This document shows, piece by piece, positions 9,766 through 20,789 of a DNA stretch of 64,000 bases; position 1 is the first letter of the stretch, and every line of letters begins with the position of its first letter. Under the pieces are notes generated by a model that was not told where the DNA came from, ran no database searches, and saw only the letters and a program-made list of their open reading frames with translations. A program made the position numbers and the translations under genes. The stretch is from Chromera velia (lineage: Eukaryota; Sar; Chromeraceae), in assembly GCA_018398765.1 (NCBI GenBank), contig JAHBMJ010002356.1, positions 38,108 to 102,107 on the forward strand, in the 5' to 3' direction.

Positions 9766-12700
9766 CTAAAAAGCGGCTGTTGTGGGAGGTATAGAGTTGA
9801 CAAAGGAAGCGTGGGACGCAAACTGCCAATGAATATCCCAAAAACCTCCGGCTAAAAGCCCCCCTTCAGCTTGCCACGACATGGAGGGTGCATGAACAAC
9901 CAGCCAGTCAGGAATCGCACCGCCCGAGTAGAGGGGGAGCAGGGAGGCAGCAGCTGAGGCCCCTCTCACGCTTGTGCCCCCGACGACTGCCATCAGATTG
10001 TCCTCACCAAAAGGGTGAGGCGCCAAGAAAACGACCCCCGTGTCAGGATCAGAGAAAGTCACCGTGTCGCCATCACTACCAAGATGATGCGCTTTCACCT
10101 GTATGTCCGCATCTCCCTCTGCGAATGCTATTGGTACTCTCCACAAGTTCCGAAACTTCCTTGTAATCTTGTTACAGTCAGGACCCCCCAATAAGATCAA
10201 ATTATGAGAAGCCAACTCACGGTCTGTCACGTCCCCGTCCTCCAGAACACGCAAAGCCCCCCTCACCCGATACCACCACCCATTGGCCATGGATATGCCC
10301 CTTGCTCTCATCCCCTCTCCACACCCCTCAGCCGTTCCCACAACAATAAGAACAGGCCCCCACTCCATCACCTGACGGAGAGGCCCCATCGTCCGTCCGT
10401 GCCTCTCCCTCCCCTTCCACTCTTCATTGGAACATAAAGTCCAACCGTTAGAGGCAGAGCGGGAAGACTGGAGCATGTTTTCCTCTTCAATCGGCCCAAG
10501 CTCATCAGCCGACTTCGGGGGCACAAGGGGGTCTTCTTTTACAGAAGACGGACCCCGGCATACCCTACTTCTCCTACAGAGGTGGGAAGCCGTCGAGTTC
10601 CAAAGAGGAAAGATAATCCCATCGATTTCAACTTCGGACGGCTTCGGAATGCCCCTCACCTCTTCATGCTGGTGCACGCACACGCAAAGGGACACGGGGC
10701 ATGGCAAAGACGATTCAAGCATTTGTCTTTCTCTTTCTCATCATGACGGAGGGAGATGCTGTCAAGATCGACAAGATTGGCAGCCAATCCACAAAAATGG
10801 AGAATGAAACTTTCTTCAGGTTGCGCATCCCACACAATAGGTACAGAATTGAAGGGACACAAAAGGGAAGGGAAGAGCAGAGATCGGAAAGGAGACAGAC
10901 TGACCTGCAGCCTGCAGACATTACTCGACCTCAGATACCATCTGCCCCCCTCAGCACGCCCCCCCCCCCTGGAGAGATCCATCGCGACCCTCGCAGGTGA
11001 GTAGACCCTCTCTGGTTGCAACAGCCGAAATCCCGCTCTACTTCCGCACTCTCCTGGATGCACGCACGTGTAAAGAAGACGGGACGGCAATGGAGGCTTC
11101 ACATTTACCGTCTCCAGGTGAGACTCAAAGAAGGCCTGCACGTCGTCACTCTTCAGAACGTCCCCCCACCAGTGTGCCCTCGACGTGTCTTCAGATACTG
11201 TCACGTTGCCCCCCTGTTCGAAGTGCAGCCTGGCCATTCTCCTCATGTGCCAAGGTATCACGTTCGTGTCCTTCGTCCCTATCCGGACCTGCACGGACAC
11301 CCACCAGAGGGTTCAACTCCGATGACATCAAGATATTCAATAAGAAAAAGGGAGACGGCAGACGGGAAAAAAGTTTTCGAGGGACAGGAAAGGAAAAGAA
11401 AGACGCAAGGGCTCCAAGCGGACTTCGAAAAAGGGACTGTACAGAGATCGAGACATACGGAAGCAGTGAATCGACAAGAGAGGGCACTGCAGACAGCTCA
11501 TATCAGAAGTGCAGAATCAAAACCCGGAAAGAACAGGGAGACGCATCTGAATCCCCCTAATGGGAAAGCAGCAGTTCAATGCCGATACCCCTCCTGACTG
11601 ACTGACCATTACGTCCAGGCCAAGAAGATTGGACACGTGGAGGGCTGGATCGTTCGGTGCCTGTGCTGTCTGCAGGATGCCTGCTACTAGAGGTCCTGCA
11701 TAGTCGAACCCCACCCTCAGAGTAGGGGCTGAGTACAGAGAGAAGCGGATCCACCCGGAAGCAGGAACGGCGGCGAGGGCAAGATCCGCGTATCTGCAGG
11801 CAGGCAGGCAGGCAGGTCGGTAGGTGTGAAATGGGTATATGAACTGATGGATGCATGCATGCGTATGAAGAGTCAGTCCAACTTGCTTCCACTGATCCTC
11901 TGATGCATATCTTTGACGGAAATCACATTCTCCACATGGACACCCACACCAGGCAGGCATGTCCGGGGTAACCCTCAGCCCCTGTGTAGCTGCCAAGACG
12001 ACGCACTTCAACGGGAGCGGAAAGAAAAGAAGGAAGGATCTTTTGACAGGAAGTTGGTGAGAGAAAGAAGCGAGGGAAGGAAGGAACAGGCAATCTGAGT
12101 GCACGGAGAGAGGGCAGAAGGGGTGTACGTGATGTTACTTCTTTGCAACACCAATCTGACATCTCGACTTGACTTGACTTGACTTGACTCAAGGCACTCA
12201 CTCACCTACTCACCTACCTGGTAGCCATCAGCCAGCACCCGTGTCCTCCCATTGAGTGTCCACTGAAAACGATCCGAGTCGGGTCTACCCCGTATTTCTC
12301 TCTTTCCTCGGGGGGGACACCAGGAAGCTGCCTAGTCAGCGCCTCCAGGGCCGCGAACGCATTCCCCCTGCCGACCCCCTGCCAGTCAAATCCAAACCTG
12401 AGGACAGAGAGAGAAAGAGTGGAGGGGGGGGGAAGAGTACACTGAGTCAATCGTAGGAAGGGTCTCAGGGGGAGGCAGAGCATGAAAGGAAACGAGGCTG
12501 CCGCCCCGCCGACCTTCTCTAGTGTTCAAAAATAGGAGCGGAAAAGGAAAATTTCGATTCGAAGAGTCGTTGACCAACCATACCCCTCCTTTCACCCCAT
12601 ACTTCCCGCCTCTGCTTGACTCACTTTCTTCTCCCGGTCGGCAGGAGGAGCCAGGCCCCTCTCTGTTGTCTGAACCCCCCAGCCCAGCCAGCGTTCCTCG

Positions 12701-14435
12701 TTGGGGATACATCCACCCCCGCTCCGTGAAGGCCCAACAACACGGGACAGAGAGAGAGGGAGGGGGACTGACTAGAAACTGTAAGAATGTGGACAGACAG
12801 AAGCGCAGAGGTAAAGGAAGCAGGGGGGGGGCACATTCTGTGAGCTCTCACTCTCCTCCTATTTATATCTGCCCCCGTGTCACTTTTCTTTCAGGCTGCA
12901 GTCACCCTTCTCCTCTCGCCTCTTCTCCCTTTCGATGAGCCGAAGCGAACGTTTGTAAGGTCACGAGGAAGCAGGTAAATCAAGCTTTCAAAGCAAAAGA
13001 GATCAAAACTTGTGCGATCATGTGGACTTGTTGAAGGAAAGGGAAAAGAAAGCAACAAAATACTCACGAGGGGGGGAAACGGGATTCGCAAAGAGATGAA
13101 ATGAGGTCGACAAGACACAGAAAGGAAGAAAGGAGACGGGCGGGCCAAAGTGGACTTGAAAGACACAGGCAGAAAGGGCGAAGATGGGTAGCACCTCACC
13201 GCTTTCCTTTGCTGAGTGCCTTACTGACTTGTTGAGACATTCTGCTTTGTATCTTCTCCATTCTGCTCCCCTCCCTCCCATGCTGTCGTTGTGCTTCTCA
13301 TTCTGTCAGTGCAGGGTTCGGAAGGAGGTCTGACGGCTGCGTAGTGAAGAGAGCCGTCGTAGTCCTCGAAGGTGAACTGGAAGGCGTCATCGGGAAAGGA
13401 GTAGTGAGACAGAGTAACGTTGGCAGAGACTGTACAGTTCTGACCATTCTCGAAGTCCGCAAAGATAGAGACGGTCAGAGAGGTCTTGGAGATGTTGGAG
13501 GGCACTAGAGTATCTCCATCCTGTCGCATTTCAATTTTCAGAGGCATGGTTTGACCCGGAAGAATGGGAACTTCTGTTGCAGACAAATTGGATCCTTCTG
13601 TATTCCAAACAAAGTCGGAATGCACGGAAGACCGTACCGATACAACGCGTTCTGATGGATGAAGATTCCGAAAAGCCACAGAGATCATCGGACTTGCGAG
13701 ACGCCCTGAGACAAAATCAGGAGCGACGAAGTCTTCTTCTGCAATCCCACAGATAGCGTCCGTCTCCACAAAAACACAACTGAACGAGGCGTCTTCCATT
13801 CCGACCAGACGCGCCCTCAGCAAGTCACCGCCTCCCACCTCAACAGCCTGCCCCCCCCACGGATTCCGATAAGGATTACTGCCCAAAACCGTCCACGTGC
13901 ACTCACCAAGTGTGCCATCTGCATCATGAACCCTCACTTCTGTAGAGGTGGTACATTGAGCAACGTACCGTCGTCGGGGGATTTGATCGGGCACTTTCCC
14001 AACCACCCAGGACCGAAACATCCCCCCTGTCCTCTCTCCGAAAGCCCCCTGAAGAGAATCCCAGTCCGCCTCTGGGAATTCGATCCTGTCTGGTGACATC
14101 CGGAAAGACACCTTCCCTCCCTCATCTGACGTCTCTGTCTCTACAGTCACGTTCACATCCTGCCAGTCTGGTATGAACGCCCCTATAACAAGTTCACTCG
14201 GGTACCCCTCAGAACCGTCTCTGGAGACGGCTTCAGATTCGAAAGCCGTCTCGCAAAACCACGGAGCCACCGCCTCTCCTAAAGGCCCCAGACCGGGGGC
14301 CTTCAGAGCATCATTCGAAGGACCGCCCCTGGGAGCAAATGGAAACGGACCCAGGAACCGCCAAACCAATGAATCCTCAAGTGCAGCGCGGGCCAGCAAA
14401 GACAAGGCCCACAACTTGAAGACTCCCTTCAACAT
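9766..14435 (-). CDS. Secreted alpha/beta serine hydrolase, prolyl-oligopeptidase (S9)-like, 973 aa
   Basis: Eight exons join in phase: 14435-13229, 12778-12625, 12397-12218, 11793-11607, 11288-11109, 11053-11007, 10968-10905 and 10668-9766. The start at 14435 gives a clean signal peptide (MLKGVFKLWALSLLARAALE). About 400 residues of beta-rich sequence follow, then the hydrolase core: LLGLHGAG (oxyanion side, about 416-423), GHSMGGHG with nucleophile Ser about 502, IGTKDTNV with Asp about 583, and RAHWWGD with His about 615. A further roughly 340 residues end in a part with LILLGGPDCNK. This layout (N-terminal beta domain, hydrolase core with HWWGD, conserved C-terminal domain) matches large fungal and protist S9-like secreted hydrolases of unknown substrate. 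Secretion is predicted from the leader; peptidase versus esterase activity cannot be told. The short exons 6 and 7 are the least certain. Confidence 0.8.
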
Positions 14436-14640
14436 ATCGTAGCAGCTCCTGTAGAAACTAGGACGCCGGTTCCATGCACCAAAGAGGGAGGATTCGAAGG
14501 AGAAGAAGCATCCCGTCGACGATAATTTCCAAGGCTGCCACAGGTCGATGAGGAAAACGAGAACTGAGTTAGTCAAAACATGGCAATATCAAGATCAGCT
14601 TTTTATATAAGCATGCAGACTGAACGCGGACGAACTGCGT

Positions 14641-15060
14641 GCATCTGACGCAAGCAAGCTTGCGAACGGCCCCGGAAAGCAAGAAAAATGACAACTGCAC
14701 GATTGACGCACGCCGGCCAGTCGCCCACCCCCTCGCGGGAAAAGCCGCGGAACTCTCCCCCCCCCCCGGGAAAAAAGCCCAACCCCCATCTAACGCATGC
14801 ATAACGCAAATTCAGCCTTTCGGGGCCGGGTTTTTGGCGAAAGACACTGCGTGCATCTGATGCAAGCAAGCTTGCGAACAGCCCCGGAAAGCAAGAAAAA
14901 TGAGAACTGTATGATCATTGACGTACGCCGGCCAGCCGACCAGGTGGTCATGCCGAACCCCCCCCCCCGTAGAAAAAGCCGCGGAACCCCCCTTTCCCTG
15001 AGAAAAAAGCCCGGGGTATGCTCTGACGCATGCATAGCATAAATTCAGCCTTTCCGCGGT
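14641..15060. repeat. Two tandem copies of a roughly 211-bp dispersed repeat
   Basis: Copies start at 14641 and 14852. Each holds a GCATCTGA(C/T)GCAAGCAAGC word, then GGAAAGCAAGAAAAATGA, then CGCCGGCCAG, a C-run of 9-11, a GGGAAAAAGCC-like word and ATTCAGCCTTTC. They differ from each other by scattered substitutions and short gaps. Further copies lie at 16511-16735 (same strand) and 17040-17260 (inverted). Confidence 0.8.
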
Positions 15061-15084
15061 CGCTCGCATGCCAGGGGCGAGTAG

Positions 15085-15772
15085 GATGCTTTTTGCCCCC
15101 CTAAAGCGGTGTATTTCTGCGAAAAACTTGTTCTCAAAATTGGTAAGGAGTTAGAAGCTCAAACTTTGTGTAAGAAGACGTTGTAACGATAAAAAAAGAA
15201 CTATTGAACAGATTTTTTATATTATTTCTAGAAACATAGGCTATCATATAAATTTTTTGATTTTGAGGCCATTTTTTAACGGTTTTGAATAGTAAGAAAA
15301 ACGGTATAAAACTTATAAAATGTGTATGACAGCCTGTCAGCTTTGTACGGCGCTCTAGAGTATAACGGGGCTCTTAAAGATTCTTAGGGAAGGAGGGCTG
15401 ACAAGCAGACCCGTCTGTCAATGTTCTGCTATTCAATGTCAGTCTGCTGATACCAAACGACCTTGACATATAATTCAGACTAATTGCTGTGCACGCGCGC
15501 TCTCTTTAGTCACTGACACAATTCAGTCTATCACACGCGTCCCGCCATGCTTGCCACCGCCATGCCTCTTCGCGGCGCGCCCAAGCGTAAGGCTCACACC
15601 GGGCTTACACAGCCTATGTTTCTAGAAATGATGTAAAAAATCTTTTCTATAGTTCTTTTTCTATCGTTACAACGTCTTCTTACACAAAGTTTGAGCTTCT
15701 AACTCCTTACCAATTATGAGAACGAGTTTTTTACGGAAAAGCGCCGGTCTCCTATGCAGAGAGGGGGGCAAA
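15085..15772. mobile_element. Foldback element with inverted arms of about 150 bp
   Basis: The left arm (about 15085-15243) and right arm (about 15606-15772) are imperfect reverse complements. They share TTTTTGCCCCCCT, AATTGGTAAGGAGTTAGAAG, CTCAAACTTTGTGTAAGAAG, ACGTTGTAACGAT and TTTCTAGAAACATAGG. The roughly 360-bp spacer is AT-rich on its left side and has no ORF of note. A weaker match of the flanks suggests that the element sits at the centre of a larger inverted repeat made of the surrounding 211-bp family. Confidence 0.75.
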
Positions 15773-16344
15773 AAACACCCACTCACCCCCGGCATACGCT
15801 TTCCAGGGCCACCCATCTGACGCACGCTAGGACGCACACCGAGTATATATAGTAGGACTGAGGATAGAACAGATCAAAAAATGGATGCGCAATATGAACA
15901 AGATAGATATAATCACCCCTGACAGAATTATTATTATAAAAGTGGCGGCGCCCGAAGGGCGCCGTGCGGACCTTACAAGACTTATAAAAATTTATAAATC
16001 CATAGAATCGGATTAGTCACAATTCATCAGTCAATAAATGAATCTATTCATTTTAATCATATATGTTCAGTTCAATGGTCACACCATCTGTTCATTCTAG
16101 ACTTCAAATTGCTACTGCAAGTGTATGTTCTCTTCGTTCTTTCTTAGTGTTCTTTCTAGTTCTTTCTTCTGTTTTGGACTCGAGTTTCAGGGTTGAGTTA
16201 AGCTCTGACTGACCTGCATGCACATGCGTATGTGTGGCGGCGTGCGAAAAAGGCCCGCGTACATCCGCAAGGTCGTGTGCGTGTATCAATAATTATGACA
16301 GGGGTGATTGTATGATAAAATTCTCAGTCTTACTATATGTAAAC

Positions 16345-17260
16345 CACGTATGCATGCATGGTGATGGGTTCACGCTTTAAATTTTTGGACCATTTGGGTG
16401 GGATCTTTAAAATTCCGGGGCCTTTTTTTGGTGAAAGACATTGCGTGCATGAGCTGGGGTATTTTTGTTTTATAAGTGCCCCCCTATGCCCCCCGCTTCG
16501 CTTTCCGGGGCCATCTAACGTAAGCCAGCTTGCGAACAGCCCCGGAAAGCAAGAAAAATGAGAACTGCACGATTGACGCATGCCGGCCAGCTGACCGCGC
16601 GGTCACGCCGATCCCCCCCCCCCAATAGAAAAAGCTGTGGAACTCCCCCTTCTACCCTTTTCCACAGGAAAAAGGCTCGGGGGTAAGCTGAAACCCATGT
16701 ATCTGATGCACGCATTTCACAAATTTAGCTTTTCCGTAGTTACTTTCCGGGCTACCTATATCTGACGCACGTATGCATGGCAACGGGTTCACGCTTTTCT
16801 GGACTATTTGGGCGAGATCTTTCCGGAGTCTTTTTTTGGCGAAAGACATTGTGTGTATGGCCCTGGAAAGCGAAGCGAGAGGCACTTACAAAACAAAAAT
16901 ACCCTAGCCATCCCTAGCCCATGTATGTAATGTCTTTCACCAAAAAAATGCCCTGGAAAGATCCCGCCTAAATGGTCAAGAAAAGTGTGAACCCGACTTT
17001 AACCCGTCGCCATGCATGCGTATGTCAGATATGAGTAGTCCCGGAAAGCGACCATGAAAAGGCTGAATTTGCGCTATACGTGCATCAGAGCTAGTTAGAG
17101 TATACCCCTGCGTTTTTTTCCTGGGGAAGGGGGGGTTCCGCGGCTTTTCCTGTAAGGGGAGGAGGATCAGCGTGACGGCTAGCCAGCATGCATCAATCGT
17201 GCAGTTCTCATTTTTCTTGCTTTCCGGGGCTGTTTGCAAGCTTGCTTGCGTCAGATGGGC
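16345..17260. repeat. Cluster of dispersed repeats in both orientations
   Basis: One module has GGGTTCACGCTTT, a (G/C)ACCATTTGGG-like word and TTTTTTTGG(T/C)GAAAGACATT. It appears at about 16355-16450 and 16775-16860, and inverted at about 16925-17020. The 211-bp family recurs at 16511-16735 and, inverted, at 17040-17260. Open frames here are repeat-derived; I see no gene between 14436 and 17742. Confidence 0.7.
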
Positions 17261-17271
17261 TGGGGTATTTT

Positions 17272-17352
17272 TGTTTTGTAAGTGCCCCCCGCTTCGCTTT
17301 CCGGGGCCATTTCTGTTTTGTAAGTGCCCCCCGCTTCGCTTTCCGGGGCCAT
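17272..17352. repeat. Two direct copies of a roughly 41-bp unit
   Basis: The unit TTTTGTAAGTGCCCCCCGCT plus TCGCTTTCCGGGGCCAT occurs twice in a row. A diverged single copy is at about 16469-16513. Confidence 0.85.
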
Positions 17353-17460
17353 GCCTTCCGTGTGGGCTGCGGGGACCGCGCCGGGCCCGCCCGGCTCGGA
17401 CCACATGCGACTCAGGTCAAATTTGAAATTTCCCCGGCCGGCCGGCCCCGAAATCGTCAA
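17353..17460. promoter_or_regulatory. GC-rich island upstream of the UBE2J gene
   Basis: A CG-dense block with GGGCCCGCCCGG and a run of GGCCGGCCGGCC lies about 280-390 bp before the UBE2J start codon. Similar islands precede the rhodopsin and the RCC1-TBC gene. A promoter role is inference from position and composition only. Confidence 0.3.
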
Positions 17461-17742
17461 GCTTCGTCATGCTTCGTCCGACATCGTCCGACGTCTGCCC
17501 GGAATTAATTGCCCAGCGATGTTCTGACATCTTGGCGATTTCTTCCTCATTCGATCAGGGCCTACACTATCCTACACTGCATGACTCTCTTGCAATACCT
17601 TCTGCTTTCTGTCCAGTTTGTTCACTTGGCTCAATCGTCAGGTTCAGTCGGAGACACTTGAGCAACAGTCAACAACCAAGCCACAGTCTGGCCAACAGTG
17701 TGGCCAAGCCGAGTCCAGCCTCTCCTTTCTCTCGTTGCTGTC

Positions 17743-19364
17743 ATGAGGCCAAGCACAGTTCAAGGCTTCGGACGGGCGCAGTCCATTGCCCGGATCATGC
17801 GGGAGCATCAAGAGATCCTCAAGACCAAGGACAAAAGCTGGCACGCTGAGCCAATTGACATGAACGATCCTTACGAATGGTCAGAGCAGGATCAAGGAGA
17901 GTATTGCTTCCTCTCGGCACTTTGCATGGTCCTAATCTTTCACATTCCCTCCCGTATTCCCCATCTGCAGGCACTACACCATACAGGGGCCCGAGGATTC
18001 TGAATTCGAGGGGGGCGTGTACCACGGACGTATTGTCCTTCCACAAAATTATCCCTATGCACCGCCTGGAGTGATGATCCTGACCCCAAACGGGAGGTTT
18101 GAAACAGGAAAGAAGATCTGCCTGTCTGCAAGTGACTACCATCCTGAACTGTGGCAGCCGGCATGGTCAGTCGCTCACTCAACAAAGCTTTCACCTGAAG
18201 ATCCGATCACAGTCTTCCTATGTCTCTTGTACTTCTCACAGACCCATTGCTCTGGTGCGTTGTCTTTCCTTGTTTTCCTTCTTCGTTTCACCTTGCTGCT
18301 GCTTTGGGATTGGATTATGTCAGACTGTCATCACGTTTTTCATCGCCTAGGCTCTCGTGTCTGCTAGCTCTCCTTCTGACTGCGGGTATCATTACCACAC
18401 ACCCAAGTGGCCTTGAATCACCTTGTGTCAGCTCCAACACGCCGCCTTCCCTCCCCTGGTTTTTCTCCTTTCTCATCTTCAACTCCCACTTTCCCGCCCC
18501 TCACGAACAACTGATGCCTGTGTGTGTGTCTGCAGGGGAATCCGCACGATTCTCGAGGCCCTCAGAGCGTTCTTCCCCACCCCGGCCGATGGCGCCCTCC
18601 GCTCCCTCGAGTACCCCCCCGAGGTCCGCCAGAAACTCGCGAAGGAGTCCAGCCAGTGGATGTGTGAGGTCTGTGGCCGCACCAATGGGGCTATCAATGC
18701 AGAATTCTGCAAAGCCCGAGAGAAAAAGACAAAGGCAGATGAACCAGGCAGCTCAAAGGGGGGAACCACAACGACAGAAACCACCGGGGCCCTCCAAGTG
18801 CCACCGACCGTCCCTCCCGCCCCCGCATCCCCCACAGCACCCAAGGATGAAATTGTCAAACCAGCAGGAGTCACCCCGATGGTAGCTCAGTCTCCTTCTC
18901 CAGCCGCGAGAGACAAGGCTGAGCAGGAGGAGGGGACCCGGAGACGCTGGGTGGCACCCGAGCCTCAGCTGTCTGTTCCCTCACTTGCCGTCTCGGGAGC
19001 GAAGGAGACGGGTTGGGGGGGAGAGAAGAAGGTTCAGGCAGAGACGAAGGCGGAAAAGAAGGAGGAAGTGAAGGGATCGGAAAAGGAGGGAAAGAACACA
19101 ACCAAAACAGAGGACGCACAGAAGAAGGAAAAGGAGAAGGAGGAGAAAGAGGCCGAACGACTTGAAGAGATTCGAAAAAGACGGGCGCCCCCCCCTTCTG
19201 TTCAGCCAGGTTCTCTGGCTGACATCCTACTGGTGCTCATCAAGCGCCCCCCCCAGTCTCCTCTGGAGTTCCTCGGACTCGCCATCGATGTGGCCATCGT
19301 CTTCTGTGCAGGGGCAGTGGCGCTGCTTCTCTGTGACCTTGCAGTGCATCCACCCTTCCTCTGA
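17743..19364 (+). CDS. Tail-anchored ubiquitin-conjugating enzyme E2, UBE2J (Ubc6) type
   Basis: Three exons join in phase: 17743-17879, 17971-18165 and 18536-19364 (386 aa). The E2 fold runs through residues 1 to about 150. It has TPNGRF in place of the usual HPN, catalytic Cys about 96 in KKICLSASDYHPELW, then PAW-GIRTILEAL and FFPT...GAL-SLEY, which follow human UBE2J1 closely. A short Cys segment (CEVCGRTN...C) comes next, where UBE2J1 has CCEGCG. A long charged, Lys/Glu-rich linker leads to a C-terminal hydrophobic helix (about 358-380) and a five-residue lumenal tail. Ubc6/UBE2J enzymes sit on the ER membrane, facing the cytosol, and ubiquitinate misfolded proteins for degradation (ERAD). 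No leader precedes the E2 fold, so the host ER, not the plastid-surrounding compartment, is the likely site. Confidence 0.93.
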
Positions 19365-20400
19365 ATACCGTCAGAACCTTCCAACAGGCTGTAAATTGTA
19401 CCTGCAGCCTAACGGGTGTAAGGACTGAGATGGAGTGTGCTTGCGGGTCGGGGAGTGCATGGGGATCGGGGGACTATTAAAAAGATCGGGAAAGTATGAA
19501 CGATTAATTTGCCGAGCAACTATTTTCACTCCTAGCATTGCTCCCTCTCTCAAAGCTGAACTTTTTCATAGTTATGCAGTTTTGGTCCAACTTTTGGAGG
19601 TGTACCAGTGCAGGCTACACACTAGCACTGTACTCCTACTAGCACACAACAATTTCAAGAGCCGTTTGATGTTTTCTTTGTCGGCAGCTAGGTCGGCAGC
19701 GATTTAAGCTCCAGAGTTCAGCCTAGCTAACTTTAGGACTAACTTCATCATCATCATTATTATTCATTGTTCATCAGTCTATGATCTAGGCGCCGGCTTA
19801 AAAAAAAAAAGAAAAAAAAATGATTTGAAGCTAGATTTGAAGAGTTTTTTTTTTTCTTGTATACGTTTTTTGCTTAAATTGCTTTTTAACCCTATATTTT
19901 GATTGGTTGATTAAGTGATTAGTGATTAGTGGTGCCCTAGAGCACTGGATGATAAGTGATAAGTGATTTAATGGTGCTCTTGAGCACTATCGCCGTTTTG
20001 TCTTGTAGAGGTCGCCCCCGCAAATGGCAAGGGGGTGTGCCCCATCACTGAGGCTCAGACTATTGCATCATGATTGTATGATTTGATTAACTGATCCATT
20101 ACATGATTTTTAACCTTAAACAACACTTAATTTACAACAGTTTTACAATTAACACACAAACAACATTTGTCCAACACTTGAACAACAGTTGTTTGATTAT
20201 AAAAAAGATGGAATACTAGAATGAAAAAAGAATAAATTTATTTAGGGAAACATGCGAAAAAAGAATAAATTTATTAGGTCGCAGGGAAGCATGCAGACTC
20301 AGGAAGTGTGAAGACCAACATAAGCGTCATGCAGGTTCTCCTTCCGACCTTCCCCCCCCTCCGGTTGCAGTGTCGTCGTCGTCCTCCTCTTCTTTTTCTT
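19365..20400. other. AT-rich intergenic with MITE-like fragments
   Basis: No gene seen. Near 19787 a TAGGCGCCGGCTT start is followed by A-runs and, from about 19844, T-runs, resembling one end of the element family at 8825-9050. A GTGGTGCC(C/T)TAGAGCACT word at about 19930-19950 recurs at about 45306-45323, marking another dispersed repeat. Confidence 0.45.
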
Positions 20401-20401
20401 C

Positions 20402-20404
<3 letters not shown>

Positions 20405-20473
<69 letters not shown>

Positions 20474-20610
20474 CTTCTTCTTCTTCTTCTTGTTCTTCTT
20501 CTTCTTCTTGTTCTTGTTCTTCTTCTTCTTCTTGTTCTTGTTCTTCTTTTTCTTCTTCTTCTTCTTCTTCTTCTTCTTCTTTTTCTTCTTCTCAGACTGC
20601 TTCTGCTTCT
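20405..20610. repeat. Poly-T (about 69) followed by (TTC)n
   Basis: A homopolymer T run at 20405-20473 passes into TTC/TTG triplets. The poly-Phe and poly-Ser frames read through it, and the poly-Lys/Arg frame on the other strand, are not genes. Homopolymer length in an assembly is unreliable. Confidence 0.9.
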
Positions 20611-20789
20611 TTTTCTTCTTCCTCTTCTGCTTCGCCTCTGCCCCACCCGTGCACCCCTCCGCAACGTCTTCAATCCCTCAATGGGTCTTTCAGCCGTTCC
20701 CCCCCTCCCTTCTCTTTCCTTCTGCATCCTCACCCTCCCACAATGCTTTCTCTCCTTCTTACGATATGAGGTCTGGTCTCATAGTATCA

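Noticed and set aside
11800-12104. Open minus-strand frame with CGCPCGECDF inside the hydrolase gene
   Set aside because: It lies in the intron 11794-12217. Skipping it gives an in-phase GHGCWLMATR-YADLALAAVP join that fits the hydrolase family.
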